From Niallia sp. NCCP-28 (lineage in GTDB: Bacteria; Bacillota; Bacilli; Bacillales; Cytobacillaceae): a DNA stretch of 64,000 bases. The notes under the pieces are model-generated. The model was not told the DNA's origin, ran no database searches, and saw nothing but the letters and a program-made list of their open reading frames with translations. Each line of letters starts with the position of its first letter. Position 1 is the first letter of the stretch. Of the stretch, positions 26,124 to 36,328 are shown one piece after another. The stretch is from assembly GCF_023168165.1 (NCBI RefSeq), contig NZ_BQYJ01000004.1, forward strand, positions 429,086-493,085, given 5' to 3'. A program made the position numbers and the translations under genes.

Positions 26124-27001
26124 CCGTTCACTTGATCTGCTTTTGTAATCTTATTTACAATAAATGTTACAGTAAAAATAATTAATCCTAGTAAAAATGC
26201 CATAGCTGTTGCACGTCCCATATCATTGCTGGAGAAGGCTAATTGATAAATATACAACGAGAAGGTTAAAGTAGAGTTCTGCGGTCCGCCAGTTCCATTC
26301 GAAATAATAAATGCCTGGTCAAATACTTGGAAACACCCTACAAGCCCCATTGTTATAACATAAAACGTAATGGGCATTAGCTGAGGAACTGTCACATGCA
26401 AAAATTGCTTCACTTTATTTGCTCCATCAATGGAGGCTGCTTCGTACAAACTGTCAGGAATATCTTGTAGACTTGACAGAAAAACAACCATAAAATGAGG
26501 AATCGTTGAAAATATATTCATGGCCATAATAACAACTAAAGCTAAATCCGGATTTGTTAAGAACTGAACTTGTATGCCAAAATACGTTTGAATAAAGTTT
26601 GTTATTAATCCATTATTATTGAATAGCCACATAAAAATTAAAGTCATGGCAGATGAAGATGTTAGGGTTGGTATAAACATAATCGTTAAAAATAATCTAT
26701 TGAATTGGATTCTACTATTTAGCAACGATGCTAAAATCATAGCAATAATTGTTTGAATAGGAACAACTACTCCCACATAGGTAGATGTATTTTTGAAGGC
26801 CGCCCAAAATTTAGGGTCATCAAACAGTTTTAAAAAGTTGTCGAATCCTATATAAGTTCTTGTTCCCGATAAAAGATCTACCTTAAAAAACATCATAAAA
26901 AACGCATATGCTATTGGGACGATAGTGAACACAAGAATAACAATTAGTGCAGGCAGCATAAAGGAATATCCTTGCATATTACGGTGACTTTTTTTGCCCA
27001 C
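26120..27001 (-). CDS. ABC sugar transporter permease, MalF type
   Basis: 293-aa membrane protein with about six helices and the EAA loop (LYEAASIDGANKVKQFLHVT). Pairs with the MalG-type permease encoded immediately downstream (4-bp overlap). Imports an alpha-glucoside presented by the lipoprotein at 27115-28365. Preferred sugar unknown. Confidence 0.9.
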   Translation of the reverse strand: MGKKSHRNMQGYSFMLPALIVILVFTIVPIAYAFFMMFFKVDLLSGTRTYIGFDNFLKLFDDPKFWAAFKNTSTYVGVVVPIQTIIAMILASLLNSRIQFNRLFLTIMFIPTLTSSSAMTLIFMWLFNNNGLITNFIQTYFGIQVQFLTNPDLALVVIMAMNIFSTIPHFMVVFLSSLQDIPDSLYEAASIDGANKVKQFLHVTVPQLMPITFYVITMGLVGCFQVFDQAFIISNGTGGPQNSTLTFSLYIYQLAFSSNDMGRATAMAFLLGLIIFTVTFIVNKITKADQVNG

Positions 27002-27114
27002 TTTACTCCACCTCTTTATTAGTGAAAAACCTTTGAATTTTGATTAATGCGCTTACCTTCCATCTATACAGTAACAGCTAGGGAGGCTATATTTTTACAT
27101 AGCCTCCAAAATGA

Positions 27115-28365
27115 TTATTGTTGACGTTCTATCTCACTATTTGCTTCTTTTTCTGCATCCTTCATTGCTTGATCAACTGACTTATCTCCATTAATTGCTG
27201 CTATGAACTGATTATCAAATGCAGTAGCAATAACTGGAAGATTAATGCCAGAAGACCAAACTGTTCCATAACTTGCACCTGCTATATGTGCTTTTAGCAC
27301 ATCTTCGCTTTCAATATCCATCTCTTTTGCAATAGATTGACGAGTAGGGAAAGTTCCGGAAATTTCACTCCATTGCTTTTGGCCTTCACCAGTCATATAA
27401 TTAACAAATTCAATAGCTGCTTCTTTTTTCTTTGTGTCTTTTGCAATAGCATATCCAACAGTAAATGTCATGGACTGCTCTTTACCATTAACAGTTGGAG
27501 CTGGCATTACTTGATAGTTAACATCTGAATAATCTTGTCTTAATGCACTCAATACCCAGTTTCCTTCAATCATAATGGCTGCTTTATTTAAGCCAAATGC
27601 CGCACCAGCTGAATCCATGCCAAGATCAATTTGAGGATTCTTTAGATACCCTTCTTTATTGCCATCTACAATACTTTTCAGAAAACTAATCGCTTCTTTG
27701 CTAGATGTAAAATCTGCTAAATTATCTTCCGTTACTGGATTTAAGCCACTTGCTATTAAACTACTCATATTCCTAGCAAAAGTTGCATCAAATATAACTG
27801 CAGCTTGGTCCTTCGCTAATTTTTTTTGAAGTTCCTCTGCAAATTTCACTAGTCCTTTCCAATCCTTTGGGACATCTTCCACAGAATACCCAGCTTTTGA
27901 TAACATATCAGTATTTACATACATGGCAAGAGTAGAATAGTCTTTTGGCACTGCATATAATTTTCCATCTGGATCTTTAAAGGCATCCAATACAGGCTGA
28001 TAAAAATCATCTTGATTTTCTACATCTTCCGTAATATCTTCCAAAACTCCGCTTTTAATAAATTTCGGAGCTGCAAATGCCTCCATATTAAACACATCAG
28101 GCGGGTTCTTCGCAGCAAATCGTGCTGTTAATGCATCTTGGAAGTTATCTTGTATTACTTCTATATTTACTTCAATGTTCTTTTCTTTTTCAAAGCTTTC
28201 TACTGTTTTTTCTAAGCCCTCCGTCTCGCTTGGCGAAGATCCCCAAACAGCTAGAGTAATAGAGTCTTTATCTGTTGAAGTGGACGTCTTTTCATTACTA
28301 GAACTGCAAGCAGCCAAACCAAATACTAATGCAGAAGCCATTGCGAAAGAAGCAAGTTTTTTCAT
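27115..28365 (-). CDS. ABC sugar-binding lipoprotein
   Basis: 416-aa extracellular solute-binding protein of family 1. Lipobox GLAAC with Cys20, which would be lipidated after signal peptidase II cleavage. The body has typical features: ITLAVWGSSPSETEGLEKTV, AAKNPPDVFNMEAF, KAAIMIEGNWVLSALRQ. Delivers sugar to the MalF/MalG permeases. Located right after the GH65 gene (27 bp). Confidence 0.9.
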   Translation of the reverse strand: MKKLASFAMASALVFGLAACSSSNEKTSTSTDKDSITLAVWGSSPSETEGLEKTVESFEKEKNIEVNIEVIQDNFQDALTARFAAKNPPDVFNMEAFAAPKFIKSGVLEDITEDVENQDDFYQPVLDAFKDPDGKLYAVPKDYSTLAMYVNTDMLSKAGYSVEDVPKDWKGLVKFAEELQKKLAKDQAAVIFDATFARNMSSLIASGLNPVTEDNLADFTSSKEAISFLKSIVDGNKEGYLKNPQIDLGMDSAGAAFGLNKAAIMIEGNWVLSALRQDYSDVNYQVMPAPTVNGKEQSMTFTVGYAIAKDTKKKEAAIEFVNYMTGEGQKQWSEISGTFPTRQSIAKEMDIESEDVLKAHIAGASYGTVWSSGINLPVIATAFDNQFIAAINGDKSVDQAMKDAEKEANSEIERQQ

Positions 28366-28392
28366 AAATTATTCCTCCAATTAGATGATTTT

Positions 28393-30747
28393 TTATTGAA
28401 CAACTTTATTGGATAAGCTAATTTCTATTTCACCATGGCCTTCATACTTCTTGCCAAATGTTTCAAATGCAATTGGTTCCTTGCACTCTAATTTCAACAT
28501 GTCCTTTGTAATCTTAATGGCCACTTTCTGCCCTTTCCAAAAAATATTAAAGTTCATCTCTTTCCAATGTTTTGGCAAGGTTGGATTAATGCGAAGTTTG
28601 CCATCTAATACCCGAACTCCAGCAAAACCCAGCACAGCCGCCATCCAAATTCCCCCGATTGATGCAGCATGAACTCCATGATCGGAGGAATCCATTTTTG
28701 GCCCAAGATCAATTTCTGCCGCTCTTCTGAATAGTGCGTATGCCATTTCATCTTCGCCTAAATCATTCGCTAGGATAGAATGGGAAGATAAACTTAAAGA
28801 AGAATCATGCAATGTTCTTGGTTCATAGTAGCTAAAATTCGCTTTTTTCACTTCTGTTGTAAAGTTTTTCTCCAATAATAGCTGCAGAATAACTACATCT
28901 GCTTGTTTCGTTATTTGCATTTGATTAACTTGTTCCAAATTATAATCATCAAACAAACTTCCGACTTTTTTCTGGTTCTTATATTTTGTTAAATCTATTT
29001 CTTTTAACTGTAAGTACTGATCATCCTGCGGAATAACCAAATCTTCTTTTCGCGGCTGCGGCAAATAGATTTGGTTCACTATATCCTGCCAGTTTTTATA
29101 AGCTTCAACTAAATCTAATTGTTGATTTAGTTTTGCAAGCATTCCTTCCTTACTATTGGCTAGATCACGATAATATTTCATAGCCAGCTGGATATTATGA
29201 TGTGCCATATGATTAGTAAAAGCGTTATTATTCACATGCTCTTTATACTCATCTGGACCTACTACTTCATTAATGTGGTATTCTTGCTTTTCTTCCTTCC
29301 ACTCTAAACGACTTGCCCAGAACTTAGCCGTATCGAAAATCATTTCATAGCCGTAATCATTCATAAACTCCTCGTCGCCTGTGATGGTATAGTATTGATC
29401 TACAGCTAAAGCAATGTCAGAAGTAATATGCTGCTCAATAAATCCAGACCAGATTTTTGTCTGCTCTCCTGTCACAATATCAACAGCACCCCATACTGGC
29501 GTTACTTCTCCATCTGTTGGCCAAGCTGCTTCCCAAGGATACATTGCCCCTTCATATCCATTTTCATGAGCCTTCTTCCTTGCACCCACCAATCCAAGAT
29601 AGCGATATTTTAATAATGATTTTGCTATTGCTGGATTGCTGTATATAAAGAATGGCAAAATAAATACTTCCGTATCCCAGAAAGAATGACCTTTGTATCC
29701 TTCTCCACTTAATGCTTTTGCTCCAATGCCCATTCTTTCATCATGTGCTGGAGTCATGATCGTTAAATGATACAAAGCAAAGCGCAACGCTAACTGATCA
29801 TAAGAATCCTCACTCGTAATCTCCAAGCTATATTTATTCCAGACCTTTTTTTCCCAAGCATTCACATGTTCTTGAAATAAATTCTTATACCCTTTAGCAA
29901 AATTATCCCGCAAGTCTTGAAGGGAATATTCGCGAAGCTTTGTTAAATCATAAGTTGGAGTATCAAATTCTTTATCCCTGCTCGTATAAATGGCAGTGAT
30001 TTTTTCCATTTCCAATGTATTTCCTGGCTGTATTTTATAGCTATATGTCAGCCAAACTTTACGACGATCCATTTTCATGATAGGCTCTTGAATTTCATTG
30101 CCGTCAACAGATACTTTATGGGCTGTATTAATCACTACATCGATTTTTGATTCTGTTGTTGTTTGAATAAGCTGGACAAATCGCTTATCAAATATTCTTC
30201 GTTCCCCCTCATGAAAATGTTGAGATCCTGAATTGCTCATTTGTGCATTAATTCCAGAATCAACAGAAAACTCTACTTCATCCTTTGGAGAATGCACTTC
30301 CATCTTCATGCCAATAATATGCAGATTATCAAGCGATACAAATCTTCGAAATGTAAATTGAAGTTCTTTCCCTTTTGGAGAAACCCAAGTAATCTCTCTC
30401 GACAATTCTGCAGTTTTTAAATTCAACTGGCGAATATACTCTTTTGTTTCGCCGAACTCAAGACTGAAACGCTCTCCATCTACTCGAATGGCAAGCTGAA
30501 CAACATCCGCCAAGTTAGGAAGCTCTGTTACCTCATTCTCATCGAATTTATTAAAGGTACCGCTTACAAATAAATTTCTTACTTCCTTTAAATATTGTTC
30601 CTCTGCGGCAGAACGCAACCCCATATAACCATTTCCTAAATACATAATCGATTCGCATTTTCCTAACGCATCAGGAGAGAATTTTCTTTCTGAAACAATC
30701 CAATTTCTATATTCATCCTGACCTAAAGCATAATCCATCATTATCAA
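28393..30747 (-). CDS. Glycoside hydrolase family 65 disaccharide phosphorylase
   Basis: 784-aa inverting alpha-glucobiose phosphorylase. N-terminal beta-sandwich (about 1-270), catalytic (alpha/alpha)6 barrel with SFWDTEVFILPFF and GAMYPWEAAWPTDGEVTPVW, the general acid Glu in VVGPDEYKEHVNNNAF, a phosphate-loop region HDSSLSLSSHSI, and a C-terminal beta cap. It cleaves an alpha-linked glucose disaccharide with phosphate to glucose and beta-glucose 1-phosphate, used by PgmB. Family members act on maltose, trehalose, kojibiose or nigerose; I cannot choose from sequence alone. First gene of the operon; strong regulatory region upstream. Confidence 0.9.
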   Translation of the reverse strand: MIMMDYALGQDEYRNWIVSERKFSPDALGKCESIMYLGNGYMGLRSAAEEQYLKEVRNLFVSGTFNKFDENEVTELPNLADVVQLAIRVDGERFSLEFGETKEYIRQLNLKTAELSREITWVSPKGKELQFTFRRFVSLDNLHIIGMKMEVHSPKDEVEFSVDSGINAQMSNSGSQHFHEGERRIFDKRFVQLIQTTTESKIDVVINTAHKVSVDGNEIQEPIMKMDRRKVWLTYSYKIQPGNTLEMEKITAIYTSRDKEFDTPTYDLTKLREYSLQDLRDNFAKGYKNLFQEHVNAWEKKVWNKYSLEITSEDSYDQLALRFALYHLTIMTPAHDERMGIGAKALSGEGYKGHSFWDTEVFILPFFIYSNPAIAKSLLKYRYLGLVGARKKAHENGYEGAMYPWEAAWPTDGEVTPVWGAVDIVTGEQTKIWSGFIEQHITSDIALAVDQYYTITGDEEFMNDYGYEMIFDTAKFWASRLEWKEEKQEYHINEVVGPDEYKEHVNNNAFTNHMAHHNIQLAMKYYRDLANSKEGMLAKLNQQLDLVEAYKNWQDIVNQIYLPQPRKEDLVIPQDDQYLQLKEIDLTKYKNQKKVGSLFDDYNLEQVNQMQITKQADVVILQLLLEKNFTTEVKKANFSYYEPRTLHDSSLSLSSHSILANDLGEDEMAYALFRRAAEIDLGPKMDSSDHGVHAASIGGIWMAAVLGFAGVRVLDGKLRINPTLPKHWKEMNFNIFWKGQKVAIKITKDMLKLECKEPIAFETFGKKYEGHGEIEISLSNKVVQ

Positions 30748-30758
30748 ATAACCCCTTC

Positions 30759-30937
30759 CGAAAACGTTTTAGTTTTACATTAAAAAAAGATAGTGAAATT
30801 ATCTTTACGAAAACGTTTTTGTTAAGTTTTAAAAAAAATTATCTTTATTCATAAAAAATAATTTTTGCTTTCACTAATTTTACGAAAACGTTTTTGTTTT
30901 TCTCTAAAAAAACTTAACTGCATTTGAAACGCTTACA
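30759..30937 (-). promoter_or_regulatory. Three LacI-type boxes and a cre-like site before the GH65 operon
   Basis: Nearly identical boxes CGAAAACGTTTT(A/T)G at 30759-30772, 30808-30821 and 30883-30896. A TGAAACGCTTACA element at 30925-30937 resembles a CcpA cre site. The spacings of 49 and 75 bp would allow looping. Likely targets of the LacI protein at 23520-24551 and of CcpA. Confidence 0.75.
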
Positions 30938-31141
30938 AAAATAATATAATATACCCTCTTTCATCTGTCAATAAGTTTTACTATTTTTTACATAGAATAA
31001 AAGATGCTTTCTTCTATACCATTGATACACATGCCAGAACGCAAGTAATACTACTTCTATATTTACAAAAAATATCATCCTTGCACTAAAGGCAGCATAA
31101 GTATCAAAATACCTCTACCGCCTTTATTATGCCTGATTATT

Positions 31142-32479
31142 TTATACTTTTACCTGTTCAACGACAGCAGCCGCCTTCACTTCCGGCCGCCCAATCGATT
31201 GATAATTAATCCCTGCTGCTTTTGCTTCTGTTAATGAAAAACAATTGCGCCCATCGTAAACAAACGGCGTTTTCATCTTTTCTCGGAATACTTTCATATC
31301 CATTGTTTTGATTTCTTCCCATTCTGTAAAGATAAAACATAGGTCCGCATCCTCCAATGCCTCTTCTGGAGTTTCTTCATAAACCACACCTGTTGGATAA
31401 ACCTTCTTAAAGTTCTCCACACCAATAGGATCATAAGCATAAACTTGTGCACCTTCATTTAATAACAAACGAATATTAGGAATAGATGGAGCTTCTCTTA
31501 AGTCATCTGTTCCTGGTTTAAAAGTTAAACCTAATACAGCAATTTTTAAGCCTTGGAAAGAAGCAAAGTCTTTTCTTGCCTTTTTCATCAGCTTAAACTT
31601 TTGCTTTTCATTTACTTCAATCGCAGCTTTTACTGTACGCAGAACATAACCTTCTTCTTCGGATAGCCAGTGCAAGGCTTTTGTGTCTTTCGGGAAACAA
31701 GATCCGCCGTAGCCAATCCCGGGGTTTAAAAATTTATCGCCAATCCGAGCGTCATAGCTCATCCCAGTGGTTACCTCCTCAATATTCGCTCCAACTGCTT
31801 CACAAAGGTTGGCAATATCATTTATAAAGGAGATTTTTAAAGCTAAAAAGTCATTCGAAGCATACTTCACCATTTCCGCACTGCGGCGACTCATCGTCAA
31901 AATAGGCTGATTAAATGGCGCATAGATAGCTGTTAAAACTTGTTTAGCCTGTTCACTCTCTACTCCAATAACGATGCGAGAAGCATGCAGCGTATCTCTT
32001 ACGGCTGTTCCTTGAGCAAGAAACTCTGGATTAGATGCGACTTCCACCTTCACCTTATGTTGTAAATGGTTTTTAATAAACACTTCGACCTTATCATTTG
32101 TGCCCATCGGGACCGTTGATTTAATGACAACTAAGCAATCATGTGTAATAGTTTCCGCAATTTGGCGAGCTGCTGTATAAATAAAGTTTAAATTAGCGGA
32201 ACCATCTTCATTTTCAGGTGTACCTACCCCAAGAAAAATGACATCTGCATCACAATAGGCATTTTTATAATCTGTCGTAAAAGACAACTTATCTGCATTC
32301 ATATTCTTCCTAATCAATTCATTGAGACCAGGCTCATAAATAGGAGATATTCCTTTCTCCAACAGAGCAATCTTATCTTCTATAAAATCGACACAAGTAA
32401 CCTTATGCCCCGCTTCTGCCAAACAAACACCTGTAACTAAACCCACATAACCTGCTCCAGCGATCACAATTTTAGTCAA
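31142..32479 (-). CDS. UDP-glucose 6-dehydrogenase
   Basis: 445-aa enzyme. N-terminal NAD site (IVIAGAGYVGLVTGVCLAEA), GVGTPENEDGSANL, VVIKSTVPMGT, catalytic Cys in YGGSCFPKDTKAL (about residue 260), and C-terminal LGLTFKPGTDDLREAPS. Oxidises UDP-glucose twice to UDP-glucuronate for wall teichuronic acid or capsule. Similar to TuaD/Ugd. It is alone here; no teichuronate cluster is adjacent, so the pathway is open. Confidence 0.92.
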   Translation of the reverse strand: MTKIVIAGAGYVGLVTGVCLAEAGHKVTCVDFIEDKIALLEKGISPIYEPGLNELIRKNMNADKLSFTTDYKNAYCDADVIFLGVGTPENEDGSANLNFIYTAARQIAETITHDCLVVIKSTVPMGTNDKVEVFIKNHLQHKVKVEVASNPEFLAQGTAVRDTLHASRIVIGVESEQAKQVLTAIYAPFNQPILTMSRRSAEMVKYASNDFLALKISFINDIANLCEAVGANIEEVTTGMSYDARIGDKFLNPGIGYGGSCFPKDTKALHWLSEEEGYVLRTVKAAIEVNEKQKFKLMKKARKDFASFQGLKIAVLGLTFKPGTDDLREAPSIPNIRLLLNEGAQVYAYDPIGVENFKKVYPTGVVYEETPEEALEDADLCFIFTEWEEIKTMDMKVFREKMKTPFVYDGRNCFSLTEAKAAGINYQSIGRPEVKAAAVVEQVKV

Positions 32480-32631
32480 TGTCTCCAGCCCCTTTTCCTC
32501 TAAAAAGTTATCTCTAGAGTAGCATAGGCTTCGTCCATTATTTTATTATTAGGAAAATTTAAACAGAAACTTTACAATCTTAATAATTCTCTAAAATAGC
32601 TGGATATGAATTTAGCAAAATCCTCATTTTA

Positions 32632-32686
32632 TATAAAGTGAAACTTCAATCAGTGAGGGTTTTACTGCCCGTTAATGCGTGATAAA
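32632..32686 (+). repeat. R1 repeat, short form (copy e)
   Basis: 55 bp: ATAAAGTGAAACTTC and CAATCAGTGAGGG joined to TTTTACTGCCCGTTAATGCG and TGATAAA. The same kind of internal deletion as copies at 2060 and 42198. It lies between the divergent UDP-glucose dehydrogenase and DUF2628 genes. Confidence 0.88.
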
Positions 32687-32809
32687 TGCTAGGCATCTGA
32701 TGCTATGCCACTAAAACCCTAATTACAAAAATAAAATTTCAAAATATTAGTAATCATGTATAATAGTAGAAGTATTTTTTAGACTTATAGCAGCATTGGA
32801 GGTTATTAA

Positions 32810-33583
32810 TTGGAAGAAACACATTCAGAGGGAATCATTTCCTTTTCAGAACAACATCGAGTCACACAAAGCAATACCTCCTACTATGATTTTAAATGGG
32901 GAAAAGTAAAAGACCCCTCAAAAAATAATAGTTGGAACTGGGCAGCTTTTTTCCTGACAACCATTTGGCTTGCTTATAGAAAAATGTATAAACCATTTCT
33001 TCTCTTTTGCGCAATTGAATTGATTTGGTTGGCGTTGTCCTTTTGTGCAGATATTCCACTCTGGGCAGATTTCATCTTCTATGGCATTACTTCTTTCCTT
33101 GTTGGCTTCTATGCAAATCGTTGGTACTTTAAACATACTAACTATTTATTGGAAAAAGCGAACAAACAGCCCAGACATCTGCAAGAAGCTTATTTGCGGA
33201 CAAAAGGTGGAGCACATATCGGCATTGCAATAGGATGGACATTACTTGGTGGAGCTGTTTATTTCGCTGCCGATTATGGACTGTCTTATCTGCCGACCGA
33301 AACAAATGTAAAAGATATCATGAGGTACAGTGAAGAAGCTCCTACATTAGAGTCCTATAATGATCATCCTAAATGGCAATATCTAAAAAAAGAAGGCCGC
33401 TACCATATCGTTCAATTCACAGGCTATGATTATACGTATAAAGAACATGTACGCATTCTTTTCCATGTCTACTTGGACAAACAAATCTATGAGTGGAATA
33501 GCGTTTATATTAACGACGAAAGGCTAAGCAAAGAAGATGCCATAGAGTATGAGTATTGGATTCAAGAAGATTCCGATTCTTAA
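32810..33583 (+). CDS. DUF2628 membrane protein
   Basis: 257-aa protein. The DUF2628 core is near residues 35-120 (NSWNWAAFFLTTIWLAYRKM, YKPFLLFCAIELIWLAL), with membrane helices, then another helix (GIAIGWTLLGGAVYFAAD) and a C-terminal soluble part (about 165-257) rich in Tyr and charged residues. Start is TTG with TTGGAGGTT upstream. Function unknown. Confidence 0.75.
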   Translation: MEETHSEGIISFSEQHRVTQSNTSYYDFKWGKVKDPSKNNSWNWAAFFLTTIWLAYRKMYKPFLLFCAIELIWLALSFCADIPLWADFIFYGITSFLVGFYANRWYFKHTNYLLEKANKQPRHLQEAYLRTKGGAHIGIAIGWTLLGGAVYFAADYGLSYLPTETNVKDIMRYSEEAPTLESYNDHPKWQYLKKEGRYHIVQFTGYDYTYKEHVRILFHVYLDKQIYEWNSVYINDERLSKEDAIEYEYWIQEDSDS

Positions 33584-33659
33584 ATAAACAAAAAAGTGAC
33601 GATGAATTGTCAAAATTCCTATTTACCAAGCAATTCCAAGCATTTTTAGAAATTGCCAA

Positions 33660-33755
33660 AAGCCTAAGTTAGATTTTCCTAACTCAGGCTTTTACGGGCA
33701 AGTTTCTCCCCACCATTTAGATGGAGGAGCTTGCTGCCCTTTAATGCGTGATGAA
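33660..33755 (+). repeat. R1 repeat with a replaced left hairpin (copy f)
   Basis: The right part is R1 (CAGGCTTTTACGGGCAAGTT to TTAATGCGTGATGAA). GGGCAAG still pairs with CTTGCTGCCC although the sequence differs from other copies. The left hairpin is different: GCCTAAGTTAG pairs with CTAACTCAGGC and is followed by TTTT, so it could end transcription. The right end overlaps the last codons of the minus-strand cyclase gene. Confidence 0.75.
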
Positions 33756-34841
33756 TTTTTCATTGCTGTAATTACTGATAGAGTAAATTTGGTTTCTTCC
33801 CCTGTTTTTGGCAATATATAAAGCTCTATCTGCCCATTTAATGAGTTCAGTTGGAGTTATGGCACTTTCCGTTTTAGTCACCACCCCCACTGATATGGTT
33901 ACTTTAATAATTATTTCTTGACCAAGAATAAACTTATGCCCTTCCACTTTTTTTCTGATACGTTCGGCTATATAGTTAGACTGCAAGGTGCTTGTATCTA
34001 ACAACAAAACAGCGAACTCCTCTCCCCCATTACGAAATATTAAATCATTGCCGCGAACTGATTCTTTGAGAATTTTCGCTAATTCCTTTAAAACAAAATC
34101 GCCAGCGGGATGACCATATGTATCATTTATTTGTTTAAAATAATCAACATCCAGATATAATAAAGATAAATTTCTGCTTTTTGAGTTTGAATGAGCTAAA
34201 GTTTCGCTTAATAAAGAATCAAATTCCCGAGGATTCTTTAGACCTGTAAGAAAATCTGTAGAAGCCTGTCTTTTATGTTCATAACTTAAATAGGCGGATT
34301 TTCTGATATATTCAACGGACTGATAAGCTATAAAACCGCCTATTAAAGAAAAAAACCAATTTAAAACAATAATATGCGGATAATGCGGCAGATGGTTAAC
34401 ACGGCTATAGAGGAGAAGAGAAAAAATAAACGTGCTTAACATCACCATAATTAACCATTTTCTTTTTCTTGTTATCCTTAATTTACTTATTATCCCCATT
34501 AATATGCCAATAATGATTGTAACGACTAAAACAGAACTAATATTGAAATTATATCCTATCAAAAATCTCCCTACGGAAATTACTAAGGAAGAACAAACGC
34601 TCGATAGAAACCCGCCATAGATTGCAGCTACGATAATAGCTATCTGCCGTAAATCAATAATGACATTTTCATCAATCTGTATACTAAATTGCATTAGGAT
34701 AACACCAAAAATACCTGTAAGCAGACCAAGCAATACCCTTTCTTTAAAACGTTCTATAATATGAGGATTTTTAAAAAACATCCCACCTAAAAAACAAGAA
34801 GCCAACATAATACATATGTGGATAAATAAATCTCGAATCAA
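33741..34841 (-). CDS. Diguanylate cyclase with 5TM-LytS-like membrane domain (copy 1)
   Basis: 366-aa protein. Membrane part (about 1-185) of 5TMR-LYT type (LLGLLTGIFGVILMQFSIQI, AIYGGFLSSVCSSLVISVGR), then GGDEF domain (about 195-355): DFLTGLKN, DVDYFKQINDTYGHPAGD, RGND inhibitory site five residues before GGEEF. Should make c-di-GMP from two GTP. TTG start with TGGAGGAAAA upstream. A close paralogue is at 51581-52654. Its last residues (KFITH) and stop lie inside an R1 repeat. Confidence 0.9.
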   Translation of the reverse strand: MIRDLFIHICIMLASCFLGGMFFKNPHIIERFKERVLLGLLTGIFGVILMQFSIQIDENVIIDLRQIAIIVAAIYGGFLSSVCSSLVISVGRFLIGYNFNISSVLVVTIIIGILMGIISKLRITRKRKWLIMVMLSTFIFSLLLYSRVNHLPHYPHIIVLNWFFSLIGGFIAYQSVEYIRKSAYLSYEHKRQASTDFLTGLKNPREFDSLLSETLAHSNSKSRNLSLLYLDVDYFKQINDTYGHPAGDFVLKELAKILKESVRGNDLIFRNGGEEFAVLLLDTSTLQSNYIAERIRKKVEGHKFILGQEIIIKVTISVGVVTKTESAITPTELIKWADRALYIAKNRGRNQIYSISNYSNEKFITH

Positions 34842-35311
34842 TTTTTTCCTCCAAAATAAACTTTTATTTTTTGTATTCCCTATTAAATAGTTAACTATGC
34901 CATAATTTCTTTACATATCAAAGGATTTTTCCAAACAAAAGTAAAAAGCTGGTTCTTCAACCAGCATTCCATAATTAAGAGGGACAATGGTGCATAAAAA
35001 ACGAGATTCATTACGTCAGACTCACCGCTGCTAAATAGAAGAATCAGCTTTAAAAGGAATAAATATGCATCATGTTATTGTTCACCAAATATTACATATA
35101 TCAAAGTGCTCTATACTAATATCATCCATTCATTTTTTCCTATACAATAATTTCTGCGATTGGCAAATTCCTTATCAATGGAATAATTTCCTTTATCTCT
35201 TATTTATCAGCTTTCTTCTCCTTTTTCAGCATGCAAAAGCATCTTTTTTCCATTCAAAAATGGAGGATAGGTTATGCCCTCGAATTGATTACAAAAATCT
35301 ATCCAAAACGG
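34842..35311. other. Intergenic region upstream of cyclase copy 1
   Basis: The first 85 bp match the region upstream of cyclase copy 2, including TTTACATATCAAAGGATTT. A hairpin AGCTGGTT/AACCAGC occurs at 34949-34967. A possible 88-codon reading at 35065 has no good ribosome site and is not accepted. Confidence 0.5.
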
Positions 35312-36142
35312 TTAAAATTGTATATCTCTAAATTTTTTAGGAGATAGATTAGTATGCTTTTTAAATATTTGTATAAAATGTGGGACACTGTTAAACCCAT
35401 TAGCATAAGCAACTTCTTGAACAGATAAGCTTGTGTTATGTAAAAGCTTTTTTGCATTATTGATGCGATAGTTGATTAAGTACTGATACGGGGAACAGTT
35501 CATATGTTTTTTAAAAATCCTGGAAAAATGGTAGGGACTTAACCTGGCGCGGTCAGCTAAATCATTTAAAGTTATTGGATCTTGATAGTGACTCTCAAGG
35601 TATTTGACGACACTTCTAATCATGCTTAGTTGGACTTCATCTGCCTGATTCGATAGATTCTTTAATTCATAAAGAATTTTATGAATCATGATGGACACCG
35701 CATCTTCATCTATTCTGTCGTTCTCAGCCATGTTTAAAATACTAGTCATACAATCATCAATCACAAAATTATTGATAATCGAATAAACGCATCCATTGTT
35801 ATTAAAGAGTTGTTCAAAATAGTCGTCACTTGCATTTCCTGAAAAGTGAAACCAATCAAAAATCGTATCTTCTTCTGTCCGGTATAAATGCGGTTTATAA
35901 CAGTTCAGGAAAACAAAGGTATTCTCTGTAGCGATAAATTCTTTATCTTCATATTCAATCCTCATTTTTCCTTTCCTAATATGCATAAACAGATAACTAT
36001 TCCAATTGTGCCGCTCAATAACATATTCATTTGTACAATAGAAAGTGCCTGAATAAATCAAGTAGAAAAGCGCCTTCACAGAAAAATCACTGGACATATG
36101 AAAAAACATCTTGGACTCTGGCAATACCCCTTTTTCAATCAT
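35312..36142 (-). CDS. AraC family regulator with cupin-like sensor
   Basis: 276-aa regulator. N-terminal beta-rich arabinose-binding-type domain (about 15-165) and C-terminal double HTH: ITLNDLADRARLSPYHFSRI, FKKHMNCSPYQYLINYRI, SVQEVAYANGFNSVPHF, FKKHTNLSPKKFRD. Divergent from the Gfo/Idh/MocA gene at 36329, so it most likely activates the inositol/sugar genes there in response to a sugar. Confidence 0.88.
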   Translation of the reverse strand: MIEKGVLPESKMFFHMSSDFSVKALFYLIYSGTFYCTNEYVIERHNWNSYLFMHIRKGKMRIEYEDKEFIATENTFVFLNCYKPHLYRTEEDTIFDWFHFSGNASDDYFEQLFNNNGCVYSIINNFVIDDCMTSILNMAENDRIDEDAVSIMIHKILYELKNLSNQADEVQLSMIRSVVKYLESHYQDPITLNDLADRARLSPYHFSRIFKKHMNCSPYQYLINYRINNAKKLLHNTSLSVQEVAYANGFNSVPHFIQIFKKHTNLSPKKFRDIQF

Positions 36143-36328
36143 ATCAACACCCTTTTCTGATTGTTCCTGCTTTTTAGGAGCTTGTTGAACAACAATATAT
36201 TTTAAACAGCAATCAAAGCAAGAATATTATATTTTTTCGGCAATATTCAGTAATGACTTTATATACATAGTTTAATAAAATGAATTCAGGATAGCAATAA
36301 ACATTAAAAAACAAAGGGGATAGATAAA

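Noticed and set aside
35065..35331. 88-codon plus-strand open frame
   Set aside because: No good ribosome site, skewed composition, and it overlaps the AraC gene end.
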